Assembly (NCBI GenBank): GCA_023334545.1
Contig: JAADVB010000194.1
Coordinates: 1 to 36,617, forward strand
DNA length: 36,617 nucleotides
Origin: Salisapilia sapeloensis
Lineage: Eukaryota > Oomycota > Peronosporomycetes > Peronosporales > Salisapiliaceae
Reading direction: 5' to 3'
Of the stretch, positions 23,468 to 33,970 are shown in pieces; the stretch's first letter is position 1, and each line of letters starts with the position of its first letter. The notes below the pieces were generated by a model. That model searched no databases and was not told the DNA's origin. It saw nothing but the letters and a program-made list of their open reading frames with translations. Both the position numbers and the translations under genes were made by a program.

Positions 23468-23804
23468 CGGTCGTAGCGATGTCTGTGTAAAGCGTCGTGT
23501 ACCTCTCCTGTACCGCTTCGAATCCACTTAACCGTTACTTCACTAAAACTTCCATCGAAGTCGGCCGGGGGGCGAAAAATTATTTCAATCAGGCCAGAGC
23601 TAAGTAGACAAGTACCGTCTTTCATATTATTCACTCGAACTGGTACTAAACTTCCTTCCTACGTTTCTCATCTTTCGTAGAGAGATTCTCTCGTGCTTTA
23701 TCTCCTTGCCACTCGACATTCGATCTTTTGATCAAACGTTCATTTCCTTCCACTTATATCGTCCACCCCTTCTTATCAAAAGTAACAAGACACGAGACGT
23801 CTGG
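23468..23804. promoter_or_regulatory. Shared divergent promoter of the CHAT and LRR genes
   Basis: The two start codons face away from each other across 337 bases, so promoter elements are probably shared. The best visible element is a TCATTTCCTTC at 23740-23750 on the plus strand, about 55 bases before the LRR start. It matches the first part of the oomycete initiator consensus (YCAYTYYNNTWWTYY). No TATA box is obvious. Confidence 0.45.
23740..23750 (+). promoter_or_regulatory. Initiator-like element of the LRR gene
   Basis: TCATTTCCTTC matches the core of the oomycete initiator. Its position, with transcription starting about 60 bases before ATG 23805, supports that ATG over the non-ATG extension of the same frame upstream. 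Confidence 0.35.
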
Positions 23805-25928
23805 ATGGTCACCGTGTCCGCGAGAGAAGTACAGCAGATTCTACACGAATGGTGTGGTCCGCTAGAGAGTCACGTACGGCTCGAGGACGCCGAGTTCCGA
23901 CGCCACTTTCGACCGACGCAGTGGCTCGTACTGCGCCTCGTCCACAGGCCTCCGCTACAATCTGAGGACTCGACATCCAACCCGGCTCCACGCAAATCAA
24001 GGCGTGTGGGAAATAAAGCCTTCCCGAGTCAAGCCAACATCAATCGGTCCCCGTACCTCAAGCAGTGGGTCACGGCCATCCAGCGCCAGCTCGACGCAAT
24101 CCAAGTGCTCTTGTTCCTCATGCGACTCGTACCGTGCATGGACGCCCAAGCGCAGCAGCATATCGTCGACTTTCTAGGTGCCATGACTATATCCCAGAGT
24201 AAGCAGGCTATGATACAGGAATCCAAGAAGCATGCTCGGAATCAACGACCCAAAGATGATACATGGGCGCCAGCGTTTCATGATCCGACCCAGCAGCATG
24301 CCGTCTGGGCTATGACTAGTGACGAAGACAGAGGACTGGGCAGTGTCCACGGTCTCGTGCTAGACTTTGCCGGGTGGGAAGTGCTGCCAGAAGCCATCTT
24401 CCAGGCAGTTGGACAAGTGCTGCGATGCTCGACGAGTAGGATTGACGAAGCTAATGCCGAGCCTCTGCGAAGGGCTGTGCAGATCGCTCGATCCGCTGAT
24501 TCTGGCGTGTCCGAAATACTGGATCGCGTGATTCCCGTCGACTTGCGCTTCTGGAATTGCAAGCTGAATGCATCGAGTCTTGATCTAATCCATCGACACT
24601 TGGTCCACTGCCGTACGCCCGAGATGTCATCTCCCGCCACGTCTTCTTCATCGTTAACGTCGTCTCCAGCCTCGAAAGCAGCGTATTCTAGATTATTCGT
24701 AGTTCAGATATTGGATTTAAGCTCGAACGTGCTAAATCGAGATGCCATCCGGCAGATCACGTCGTCCACCTTGAGTGCAGGAAATAATGTCGCTGGGTGT
24801 CTGTCTTGTGTCAAGTTGAATGGCGTCTGCTGTGACGACGTCGACCCGGACGCGACTTTGAGTCTAATGACAGCCATCTTCTCTCCTGTACTCGATGGTG
24901 ACGGGTCTGCCCATCGCATGCAAGAGATTGCATTCGGAGACAACGCTCTCACGTGGCAGCAATTGGCTTGTCTCGGCTCTCTACTGCACACAGTTCCGTG
25001 TCCGACAGAAGCCAAGCGTCGACTTGGTCTCTCTCGTCTGCAGCCTCCTCTCTCCATCGATAAGGAGACGATGTGGCAGTGGCTAATGTTCGCTGTCTTC
25101 CACCCTCTCTCTCGTGCTGGTATCAAAGAGCTCGACCTCTCCGGTAACGGACTCGAGGTATCGGACGTCTACGCTGCCCAACGAGCGCTTCGGCTTGCCC
25201 AACCACCGCGTGATGTCTGGTACGACGAACCATTCTTGTCCGAGTACAAGCTCCCACAGGATGAACGCGACCGTCGAGATCAAGACGTGTCGACTTTAAG
25301 TGAATCCGAAGGAGATGACTTTGCAGAGTACGTTCGTGTCTCGTCCAAAGCGACGTTCCGGTCTCGACCGACTCGAGCCTCACGGAAGCTCAACTGCGTC
25401 GTCGCAGATAATCGCGAGAGTTGGTTCCCTGTCGTCGATCGACAGCACGACTGCGTCTGCGTCATGCTGCCTGGCGTCGGCTATGCGTGGGTCCATCCTC
25501 CGTCTGCTGTGATTGAGACGCAGACGAGGGAGATGCCACCGGACGGTGTGCATAGTGTCCGGGCGTTGAAACTAGACTTTATGGTCTCATCTGGCATGGG
25601 CCACACGTATGAACCTTCTCTGATGGAGCTCGTGAATGGCATGCTCCAGCTCATCGGTCATCCATTAACGTCCTTGTCGTTGCGTGGGAACTATATGAAA
25701 AGCGAGGATGTAGTGCAAGTGATGGACCTTTGTCCGAACTTAGAGAGCTTGGACTTGCAAGGATGCAGCCTCGTGGACATCGGCGGACTGGTGCTGACGC
25801 TACGACGTCGAGAGCGTTGTGCGCATCTGCGTCATTTGAATCTGCGCTACAACTTGTTTTCGTCCATTGACTTGAACTTGTTGACCGAGTTGGAGAACTC
25901 GGTGCAAGAGATGGAAGTTTGGTACTAG
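23805..25928 (+). CDS. Leucine-rich-repeat (RNI-like) protein
   Basis: Single exon, 707 residues, starting at the first ATG in frame; the frame extends upstream only from a TTG. Irregular leucine-rich repeats are visible at about 299-310 (VVQILDLSSNVL), 440-450 (IKELDLSGNGL), 620-632 (LTSLSLRGNYM), 645-656 (LESLDLQGCSL) and 674-685 (LRHLNLRYNLF), with weaker ones near 245-262. The N-terminal 180 residues are helical and unrecognised. An insertion at about 470-570 has an acidic stretch (SESEGDDFAEY) and a beta-rich piece (SWFPVVDRQHDCVCVMLPGVGYAWVHPP). No signal peptide or membrane segment is seen, so it is probably intracellular. LRR proteins are usually binding or sensor modules. The gene is divergent from the FHA-CHAT-STAND gene, which lacks a sensor region, so a functional link is worth testing. 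No catalytic domain is visible. Confidence 0.75.
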   Translation: MVTVSAREVQQILHEWCGPLESHVRLEDAEFRRHFRPTQWLVLRLVHRPPLQSEDSTSNPAPRKSRRVGNKAFPSQANINRSPYLKQWVTAIQRQLDAIQVLLFLMRLVPCMDAQAQQHIVDFLGAMTISQSKQAMIQESKKHARNQRPKDDTWAPAFHDPTQQHAVWAMTSDEDRGLGSVHGLVLDFAGWEVLPEAIFQAVGQVLRCSTSRIDEANAEPLRRAVQIARSADSGVSEILDRVIPVDLRFWNCKLNASSLDLIHRHLVHCRTPEMSSPATSSSSLTSSPASKAAYSRLFVVQILDLSSNVLNRDAIRQITSSTLSAGNNVAGCLSCVKLNGVCCDDVDPDATLSLMTAIFSPVLDGDGSAHRMQEIAFGDNALTWQQLACLGSLLHTVPCPTEAKRRLGLSRLQPPLSIDKETMWQWLMFAVFHPLSRAGIKELDLSGNGLEVSDVYAAQRALRLAQPPRDVWYDEPFLSEYKLPQDERDRRDQDVSTLSESEGDDFAEYVRVSSKATFRSRPTRASRKLNCVVADNRESWFPVVDRQHDCVCVMLPGVGYAWVHPPSAVIETQTREMPPDGVHSVRALKLDFMVSSGMGHTYEPSLMELVNGMLQLIGHPLTSLSLRGNYMKSEDVVQVMDLCPNLESLDLQGCSLVDIGGLVLTLRRRERCAHLRHLNLRYNLFSSIDLNLLTELENSVQEMEVWY

Positions 25929-26127
25929 CAAGTGACTAGGTAAAGAGCTATGAAGGTAATATATTATGAACGGTGTGTGAGACCACTAGTCATACCTTTC
26001 GTCTTCTTCTGCCACTTTACCTAGTTACATGTGGACATGACGTTCGTATCGTATAGCGTCGGCTTTTAGATGTAAAAAGACCAAGTGTGCAACAAGTCAA
26101 GTTTATTTCCATTGCAAGAGTCGAACG

Positions 26128-28931
26128 CTAGGAGCTACGTTGTTTCTTGCCTCTTCCTCGTCCACGTCCACTGGTGCTGGAGGCAGCCTTTCGCTTACCT
26201 GTCGCTTTGGCTTTCTTCTGGAACTGACTCACATCAGCGTCCTGATCCTCCTCCTCTTCTTCTTCCGCATCAGATGGAGGCGCGAGTCCACCTTCTTCCT
26301 CTGCACTAGCTGTTTTCTTCCGTCCCTTTGTAATTGTCGTAGAGCTCAAACTTGACTCGACGACTGCTTGGGATGTATGCACTGCCTTATTGTACTGGCG
26401 AGTAAAAGCAGACTTGGCTTTCGTATCTAGTTGAGAGTACGAATGCCGCTTGACATTCGGGAAGCCAAAGCTCTCCATGGACTCCACCAGGTCTGTTCGT
26501 GTGAGTTGACAAGCGTCTAATAGTTCAATCACCTCCGCAACATGCTATCCATACTACATAAGACACTGCGAAAGCAAACATCAGAAGAAAAAGGTACGTA
26601 CGTCATCTCCAGATAAGAGTTTGGTCAGTAGAATCTCCTTCATGAACGGCACATAGTCCAGTCGAATCACTAGACCACATCACATAAGACACTTGCATCC
26701 ACCTTTAATAGAACATGTATATCTACCTTGTCTTGAGCCAGATGCATGCGATCGCATACGGACAGATAGTTCACTTAGCAGTCGCTTAGACTTGGTAGCT
26801 GTCGAGTTCTTCCCAAGCCACCTACATGTATTTGTCAGTCCACTGCATCCTCTGTCAACTAGAAACAAACATACTTGGAGAATTCAGTCTGACCGACATA
26901 TCCTTTCGAATGGATACAAGCAGCAACGTTCAACGCCGCTTGTTTCGTCAGGAGATCCCATCGCTGGTCTGATCGAACGTAATTGCTCACAATATCGCTT
27001 TCGCCGATAAAGTCTGCTGCTAATGCCGCTACTTCCAACTGATCATCCACTCCTCCCTTGCCATGCATAACGCTCTTCAGATAATTCTCCTGTACCATCA
27101 ATGGCATCAGGTCGTAATCGACAAAGTACGCTTCGTTGCGTTCAGCAAACGACGCGTCCTTTGCGAATATCTGTTGCGTCGCACTGAAAGGGTTTAGCCG
27201 TAAGACCTCATCTTTATTGACTGCTGCTTTCGGGTTCACGAGATCGTCGTACGTCACGCGGTTCGTAGTTAACTTCCATCGTTGCATCTGCGTTAACAAC
27301 TGTCGAATGTCATTCCCACATCGTTCCACGGCTTCTTCCATGGCATTTTTCTCTACTTCTAGACCTTCCTTACTAGCAATGTCCATCATCCGCTTGGCAA
27401 TTGCAACCTTCGTCGGGCGAGCGATACGTAAGTCGAGTGCAGAGTTCGCCAATGAACGAACCTTTTGGCTCTGACGGTCGTTGCAGATGCAAATGATAGG
27501 CGTCCGACTCTTCTTGATGAGCTGGATGAGCTCTGCCGTGCCGCCTCGATCGCCACCACTCATACCGTCCACTTCATCCATGACGACGACTCGCTTTCCT
27601 AACGACATGCCTTTGCTCGAACCAAATTGCAATGTTCTCGTACCAAGCACATCTGTCAATCCACTCTGGAGCATCTTCTTACTACGCGTGTCACTTGCGT
27701 TCAACTCGAGGACTTCAAATCCTAAATCCTCCGCTACGATAGTTGCCATGCTCGTTTTCCCGATGCCAGGTGGACCGGACAGCAAGACTGTTTTGGCACC
27801 TGGATTATCGTTTTTAAAACTCTTTGGCATAGGCTTCGTCTTGGCGACGTGAATCGCATGCCAGTCACGAAGCCAGTCGGCAAGCGTCTTGGCTTTCGCG
27901 TTAAGACCGATGAGGTCACTCACGGTCTTGGGCTTGTACTTGTCTGGCCACAAGTAGTCTTGCGAGGTGTGAGAGGACACTTGTCGTGCAGGGGCAGGTT
28001 TCTGTGCATTCTTTTTCTCCTGGAAAGACGCCTTGTCCGCAATCAAATTGTAAAAGTCATTCTGTGTTAGCATACGAACGTTATTTTCGACCGCAGCTTT
28101 GTACTTTGCGCTAACAGAAACGGCGTCTCCGTTTTCCAACGTATCACCAAGAACCAAGTAGTGTGTTTTTTTCGTCACGCTCTTCGCGACACTCCCACCA
28201 CACTGTTTTACAAGATGAATTGCATCGTTACGAGAAATGTTGAGCATATCTCCTGTGAATACAAACGTCGTGTTGTCGAGACAACCTGGTACTGGATGAG
28301 GAGCGCTGACAGGGTCTTTACTACGACCAAGAGTGTCGAATTCTTGCTTTATACTGGATGTTGAGTCGATAGGAAGAGGCTGCTTTTCCGTCTATACACA
28401 GGTAGGAGGTGTGTTAATGATCTATTCTACATTGCAGTCGAGGTACGCATACACATGATGCTTGATACGATACACTTTTGCGATAATAAAGATCTGTACC
28501 TTGATGGTGACAGAGGTTGATGAAGATGAATCAACCTTCTTAGTAACTTCCTTCTTTGGAGATTTTGATGATAGCTTTGGTTCTGGAGAAGGCTCCTTCT
28601 TTGCACTTGGCATGTCTTCGTCGCTATCACTTTCTTCGACAGCTTTTGATCGCTGTTGCAGTCGCTTTCGAATCTTCGGAACGGATGGAGCATCCATGTC
28701 CTCATCACTGTCATCAATAGCTATAGTTTCTTCCAGCTTTATAGGCTTCTTCGGCTTTGGCACCCGCTTGGATTGGCTCGTGGCTCGTTCTGCAGCTACA
28801 AATATGCAGTTAGTAGGCTATATAAGGCTATATTGTACATCCCAATCCATATATATCTTACCTCTGGTGGTTTTCTTTTCCTGGCCAGAGCTCTCGCCCT
28901 TGCCTTTATTGAAAAAGGACCTAATATCCAT
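26128..28931 (-). CDS. RFC1: Replication factor C subunit 1 (clamp-loader large subunit)
   Basis: Six exons join in frame: 28931-28862, 28795-28500, 28391-26875, 26821-26727, 26669-26602 and 26544-26128, about 820 residues with introns of 53-108 nt. It begins MDIRSFFNKGKG, the N-terminal PCNA-interacting (PIP-like) motif typical of RFC1. After an acidic, phosphorylatable linker comes a BRCT domain (TTFVFTGDMLNISRND, AIHLVKQCGGSVAKSVTKKTH). The AAA+ module follows, with P-loop GPPGIGKT, Walker B VVVMDEVDGMSGGDRGG and sensor ICICNDRQSQKVRSL. The C-terminal region has YDLMPLMVQENYL, WLGKNST, then QLDTKAKSAFTRQYNK, matching the RFC1 tail, and a Lys/Arg-rich end (KRKAASSTSGRGRGRGKK) suited to nuclear import. 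RFC1 with RFC2-5 loads PCNA at primer-template junctions. The length is near yeast Rfc1 (861) and shorter than human. Confidence 0.95.
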
Positions 28932-29167
28932 GCAGTAGTAGCCTGATGTGGTCTTCGCGCCACTTTTTGCTTAGGCTTTGTCGGTTTTGTTGTTAATTTT
29001 AGCCAATACTAGTAGAGTCGAAGAAATTACTACCAATCAATTAGCATCGATTTAAACTTTAAAATAAAAAACAAGCCCGATATTAAATATGAATTTATGT
29101 TTTCACGTACTCCAATCGACTTTGCTGTGAGATAAGGGATGCGACGTCAGCACGATTGATTTCATAG

Positions 29168-31240
29168 TTATTGCTGGATCATTATATTCATTTTACCAAA
29201 GGTCGAGTCAGTATCGCCATCATCGCTTTCAGGCTCCTCCACGGTACTATTTGTAGCTGCCCATAGGTTATTGCCTGCACCAGATGATTCCACCCACTCC
29301 ATATATTTGTTGCAAGCCAACTTTCGCTTCTGAGTGAGCGCATTGAGTGCTTCCATGACGCGAAAACCACCGCCTAATGATCGTAGGCGTATAATCTGAG
29401 AAGTCAACGCATTCGCTACACACCAGTATGCCTCGCCTCGCAGTGACGAAGCTTCAGACAGATGCATTTCGCAAAGCGTTATAAAGGTGCTGCACTCGAC
29501 TAGCCGGTCTTCTATTTCTTGTGCATACTTTGGTAGTTCGAACGTATGCACGAGGTTTCGCTGAGCTTCGATTGTTTCTTCGATGTTGTCGAGCTCTTTC
29601 GCAATAGCTCTTTGTTTCTCAAATACATAACGAATATCATTCTCTTTCTTTTCAAGCATTTCCGTAGCTTTAGGATGCACAGTGTGGTAGCTATTACGCA
29701 AATGGAGGTGCTTTAAAGCACGACCAAGTCCAGCATACGCTTCAAGCATATCTTGTGGACGCTGTAGGGTGGTCGCAATATTTACCGCTTCACGCCATAA
29801 AGGTATTGCTTCCATATAACGCTGACTGGCTGAATACACCAGGGCCAAGTTGTGTGTTGCTCGCTGTTGGCTAGGGATGTCCTCTTGTTCGGTCGCCATT
29901 TGAAGGTCTATGTAGTGCAATTTTACTGCGTCATCAACTTTTCCCTGCGCAAAATGAACTTGACCAAACCAGCTAATCAGCATGCCTTTTAATTTTAATA
30001 ACGATCCTCTATCTGCGCAGTTTTCAGCTTCCAACTCGTCGCAAAGTATCTCGTCTACCCCTTGAAGGCCGAACGATAATTCTGCTTCAGATGTGTGAAA
30101 CTGCTTGGCTTCATACGACTTGCGGGCTCTTTCGCATTGGATCAGTAAGCGAACAATCATATCTGGACGTGAGTCGGTACTTCGTGATACTTCACTTTGT
30201 TTTAGGCACGCTTCAGCGGTTATAGATGGATGCAGACCTGCGCTTTGTAGCATGCGCGTACTAAACGACGACCTTCCGAGCAAAACGCCCAAATGAAACA
30301 TTATAAGGCCTTGAATAGATGTCTTGTGACAGTGACCATTAGCTTGAAGAGCTTTTGAAAAGCATATTAACGCAGTTTCTTCATTTCCAACTTCCAACTC
30401 GACCACCCCTTTGTTATTGTAAGCAACGCAAAGTAGTTCTTGGTCATCACATCGCTCTGCTTCTTCAACTGCAATATTCACTTCCTTAACTCTATCTATT
30501 GTCAACTTTGTTTGACCAATCCTTACTGTATTGATTGAGGAAGATGAATATAATAGTCGATGTCAGTACAACGTGCAATAGATTGCGTAAAGTAACATCA
30601 GACAAATTGTAGACGTACAAAGTCGACTTGTTGCACCAGCCTTGGTGACATTTATGTGCTCACTTGGATGAAGCCCCGCTGCGTCTCGGCAGTCGAGCAT
30701 GGTTGATGCGGTATGCATTGCATCTTTCAGATTACCTTGACGAAATAGATACAATGCATAATTTGAGTTGAGCATGGGTTCTTGAGTTGTGATGCCCAAG
30801 TTTCCTTTGCTGATTTCTGCTCTGACAACCTTTTTGCCAGCAAGAATATATGTGATGGCTTGTTGCACGTTGTCTAAACAGTACTTGGCGACCGCCATGT
30901 TATTCAGAGTACCCACATGCAATTCAGCCAAAGCGGCTGCAGTTGCATCGGATGCGTGGTCATGTAGAGAACTTTCACTACATGCAAGTAGTGGATGCGT
31001 ATGTATCCAAGCAAGCACTTTTTCGTAATAAGGCAAGGACTCTGCATGCTTTTCATACTTCGTACAAAGCTGTCCGAGTTGGTATGTCAAGTACATTGCC
31101 TTTTGCTTCTTGGCATTAACATTGACACTCTCCGTAGTCGAGACATTTTCGGTAGCTAGTAGTACTGGAATCTTAATTCGTGAAAGTTTATCTTCTAATC
31201 GTTGGAATTGTTCTTGATAAGCCTCTTCTCTGGATATCAT
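29168..31240 (-). CDS. Tetratricopeptide-repeat (TPR) protein
   Basis: Two exons, 31240-30619 and 30525-29168 (93-nt intron, phase 1), give about 659 residues. The protein is almost entirely helical with TPR-like pairs: YQLGQLCTKYEKHAESLPYYEKVL near residue 60-85, AYNNKGVVELEVGNEETALICFSKAL just after the exon junction, and RATHNLALVYSASQRYMEAIPLWREAV and EAYAGLGRALKHL in the middle. The last ~50 residues are acidic (EEPESDDGDTDS). No catalytic domain, signal peptide or membrane segment is seen. Such proteins are scaffolds in many complexes; this one resembles the class with TPRs like those of LGN/Rapsyn or kinesin light chain, but I cannot assign an orthologue. It is divergent from the PP1-like gene, with 164 bases between starts. 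Confidence 0.75.
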
Positions 31241-31404
31241 TTTCAGGCTGAAGCAGTAAAGATCGAGCTTAGAGAGTATCGATATAACGGTGACTGATTA
31301 ATCATGCCACGAATTTATTTATAACTCACGTTGTTGTTTGATGTCGTAACGATCAAATCGTCTAAATGATTAAATATAAGACTTTCTATCACTCACTTAC
31401 AGCT

Positions 31405-32615
31405 ATGACGGATGCAAGCCTTCTTGTTGTGGATGGAGTGATCAATAAGTTGCTAAGCGTGCAGGATAAGGCAGTACAGACTGAAGTCACCGATATCACG
31501 GCCGAGGAAGTGACACTTCTCTGTCGCAAGATCCGTACGGTAAGTAGGCTTCATTCTTCATCATACGTAGGCATGATATAACCACATATCACACAGATCT
31601 TCCTTGAGCAACCCTCCCTCGTCGAAGTTTCAGCACCGACGAACATATGCGGTGACACGCATGGGCAATACTCAGACCTTTTGCGCTTATTTGAAATCGG
31701 AGGGTTTCCAGATACCAATCGGTACTTATTTCTCGGTGATTATGTCGACAGAGGAATGCAAAGTATAGAAACAATTTGCTTGTTATTTGCATACAAGATC
31801 AAATATCCTGAGCAACTTTATTTACTGCGTGGAAATCATGAATGCGCTTCGATCAATCGCATATACGGTACGAAGAATGTAATGGAGAATTGTGTCCACA
31901 TGTATCCTAATTCAAGTTTGGACTGCAATGCTATATATCCATGATAGGCTTCTACGACGAGTGTAAGCGCCGATATTCGGTCAAGATTTGGCGTACATTT
32001 GGTGACTGCTTTAATTGCATGCCCGTAGCAGCGGTGGTATCAGAAAAGGTATCAATTGCGTCCGTTGTGCTTCTATCATTTAATGAAAATCAGTGCCCAC
32101 GACAACGTAGATATTCTGTACACACGGAGGATTATCTCCGGACTTGTATACACTGGACCAGATCCGTAGTATTAGACGTCCAACTGATGTTCCAGATGAG
32201 GTATGCTATGCAAACTGATTGCCTTGCTAATATTTACCTGTATTGCATGCTAACGAAACAGATTTTAATTGTTGCGCTTTCGTAGGGTCTACTTTGTGAT
32301 CTATTATGGGCAGACCCCGATCCAGATAGCCTAGGATGGACTGAAAGTGATCGAGGTGTATCGTACGTATTTGGAGCAGATATCGTGGAGCAATTTCTTG
32401 AGAGCTACGACCTCGAACTTATATGTCGAGCTCATCAAGTTGTGTCTGATGGATACGAATTTTTCGCCGGCCGAAAACTTGTCACGATATTCTCTGCTCC
32501 AAATTACTGCAACGAATTTGATAACTCTGGTGCAATGCTTATTGTAGCTCCCAACCTTGTCTGCTCTTTTAAAATTCTCGCATCGGCAGACAAGATGAAT
32601 CAAGGCAAAACTTAG
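31405..32615 (+). CDS. PP1-like serine/threonine protein phosphatase catalytic subunit
   Basis: Five exons, 31405-31539, 31597-31867, 31948-32048, 32111-32200 and 32286-32615 (introns 57-85 nt), give 308 residues, the usual PPP-family size. The metal and phosphate motifs are present: GDTHG (64-68), GDYVDRG (92-98), RGNHE (123-127), and further on [23 protein letters not shown] and SAPNYC. ATG 31405 gives an N-terminus matching PP1 (IDxLLxVQ-type helix then [11 protein letters not shown]); an in-frame ATG at 31366 would add 13 residues. Compared with canonical PP1, GDIHGQ has become GDTHGQ, and the C-terminus is short (ADKMNQGKT). The sequence is diverged from the near-invariant PP1, so this looks like a lineage-specific paralogue acting in the cytosol or nucleus through regulatory subunits; none can be named from here. 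Confidence 0.9.
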
Positions 32616-33970
32616 TGGATGTTGAATCATTTCGAAGTCCGAACATGTAGTAGCCTTGGAAGACTAAGAAAATATGAATATATTGAGCCATTGTAAAAAC
32701 CATCTATGCAGAGTTCTCGCATGTTGTGTTCAAATTTACCTTCATGAAAAGAATAGCATAAAGTATTGTCTTTGTCTAAGTCCACGATAAAGCGTAAAAT
32801 GTATACGTATGGGCGCACATTAAGACTAGCTCACTTATTGGATTTGGGAAATTGAGCATTGCTACATGCAGAACCAATGTATCAATCGAACTTTCATGGA
32901 TGTAGCTGCTTTTATATCCACGCTCTGGCAAATTGTAGCTTTTTTAGCTTCTCCAACAGCAAATGCATTACTTGACATATGATCACGTTTGCTATCAATT
33001 TCGCTAAGCTTATCTAATCTTGACTTGCTAAAACACACTCGAAAGCAGACACTAAGTGCTCGGCTTCGCTTAATTGAAAAGAGACCATACTTTTTACTTT
33101 CGTGAGTATCCAAGCGATCTATAGTTCACTAATTACTGTATGATATATCGAGATGGAGTGACTCTGCGTTAGCGAAAATTTCCACTTTATATTATCCCGT
33201 GACTTTATACATTTGCGCAATTCTGATGAGCTGAATCAAAGTATATTTTATGCTGTGGAAACCGGGTTGAAGACATTGACAAACATCTCATCATTTTTAT
33301 AACTGTATCTCCATGTCTCCGATTAAATGTAGACAAAAACATGCTACAAAGAATTAAACATCTTATTCTGCCCTATTTGATCAATATAAGTGGGAATCGC
33401 GTCGTCGTCGAAGTACGTCCGTTCTTCTATTTCCCTACTATTGCTTCCTGCTAGTGAAAAGCGACACGACTTTCGTCACAGCTATGGTCAGTACCAACTG
33501 CAATAATGGAGCTACTAAAGTCACGAAATATACAGAGTTACCTCCACACTGGCCCGCCAAGCACGGTTTACATGTTGCACGGTTGAAGCTTTAACTAGGA
33601 AAATGAGTCCACTGATTTTGTTTTATGTGCTTTTGCAGAAAACTGTTTATCAAGGTGTAGCGATCACCAACGATAAGAAACTCCTACGATCGATTGATTT
33701 TAACTAAACACTTGGAAACACTTGAGTGAACACTTGACGAGCTTCAGACTGAAAATGAGATATATAATTTGCTTGTACAAGTCTAATAGCTGGTCTTCTG
33801 CTCATTAGCACATCACAAATCTGTTCTTCTGCTGCCAAAGTTACCAAGCAATCGGTACGTTGGCTAGAGTACCGCAAAAGATGTCCTATTTACCTGGTCA
33901 ATGTTAAAGCAAAAACAGCGTCTTCTACTCAGAATTTTTGAAGGTGATACGAATAGTATCAGCACAAGTC
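32616..33970. other. Intergenic region, AT-rich, no supported gene
   Basis: About 1.35 kb between the phosphatase stop and the 3' end of the CTC1-like gene. Two open stretches stand out: a minus-strand frame at 32862-33113 (83 codons, no ATG start) and a plus-strand frame from about 33361 to a TAA at 33594 ending TELPPHWPAKHGLHVARLKL, also without a good start. Neither has a recognised family or convincing splice partners. The rest is AT-rich with scattered stops. Confidence 0.4.

Noticed and set aside
23468-23527. N-terminal extension of the FHA-CHAT-STAND protein from GTG 23527
   Set aside because: A GTG start is improbable in a eukaryote; the next in-frame ATG at 23467 loses only 20 basic residues outside any domain.
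23706-23804. 33-residue upstream extension of the LRR protein
   Set aside because: It begins at TTG, and an initiator-like element at 23740 falls inside it, so it is more likely 5' leader.
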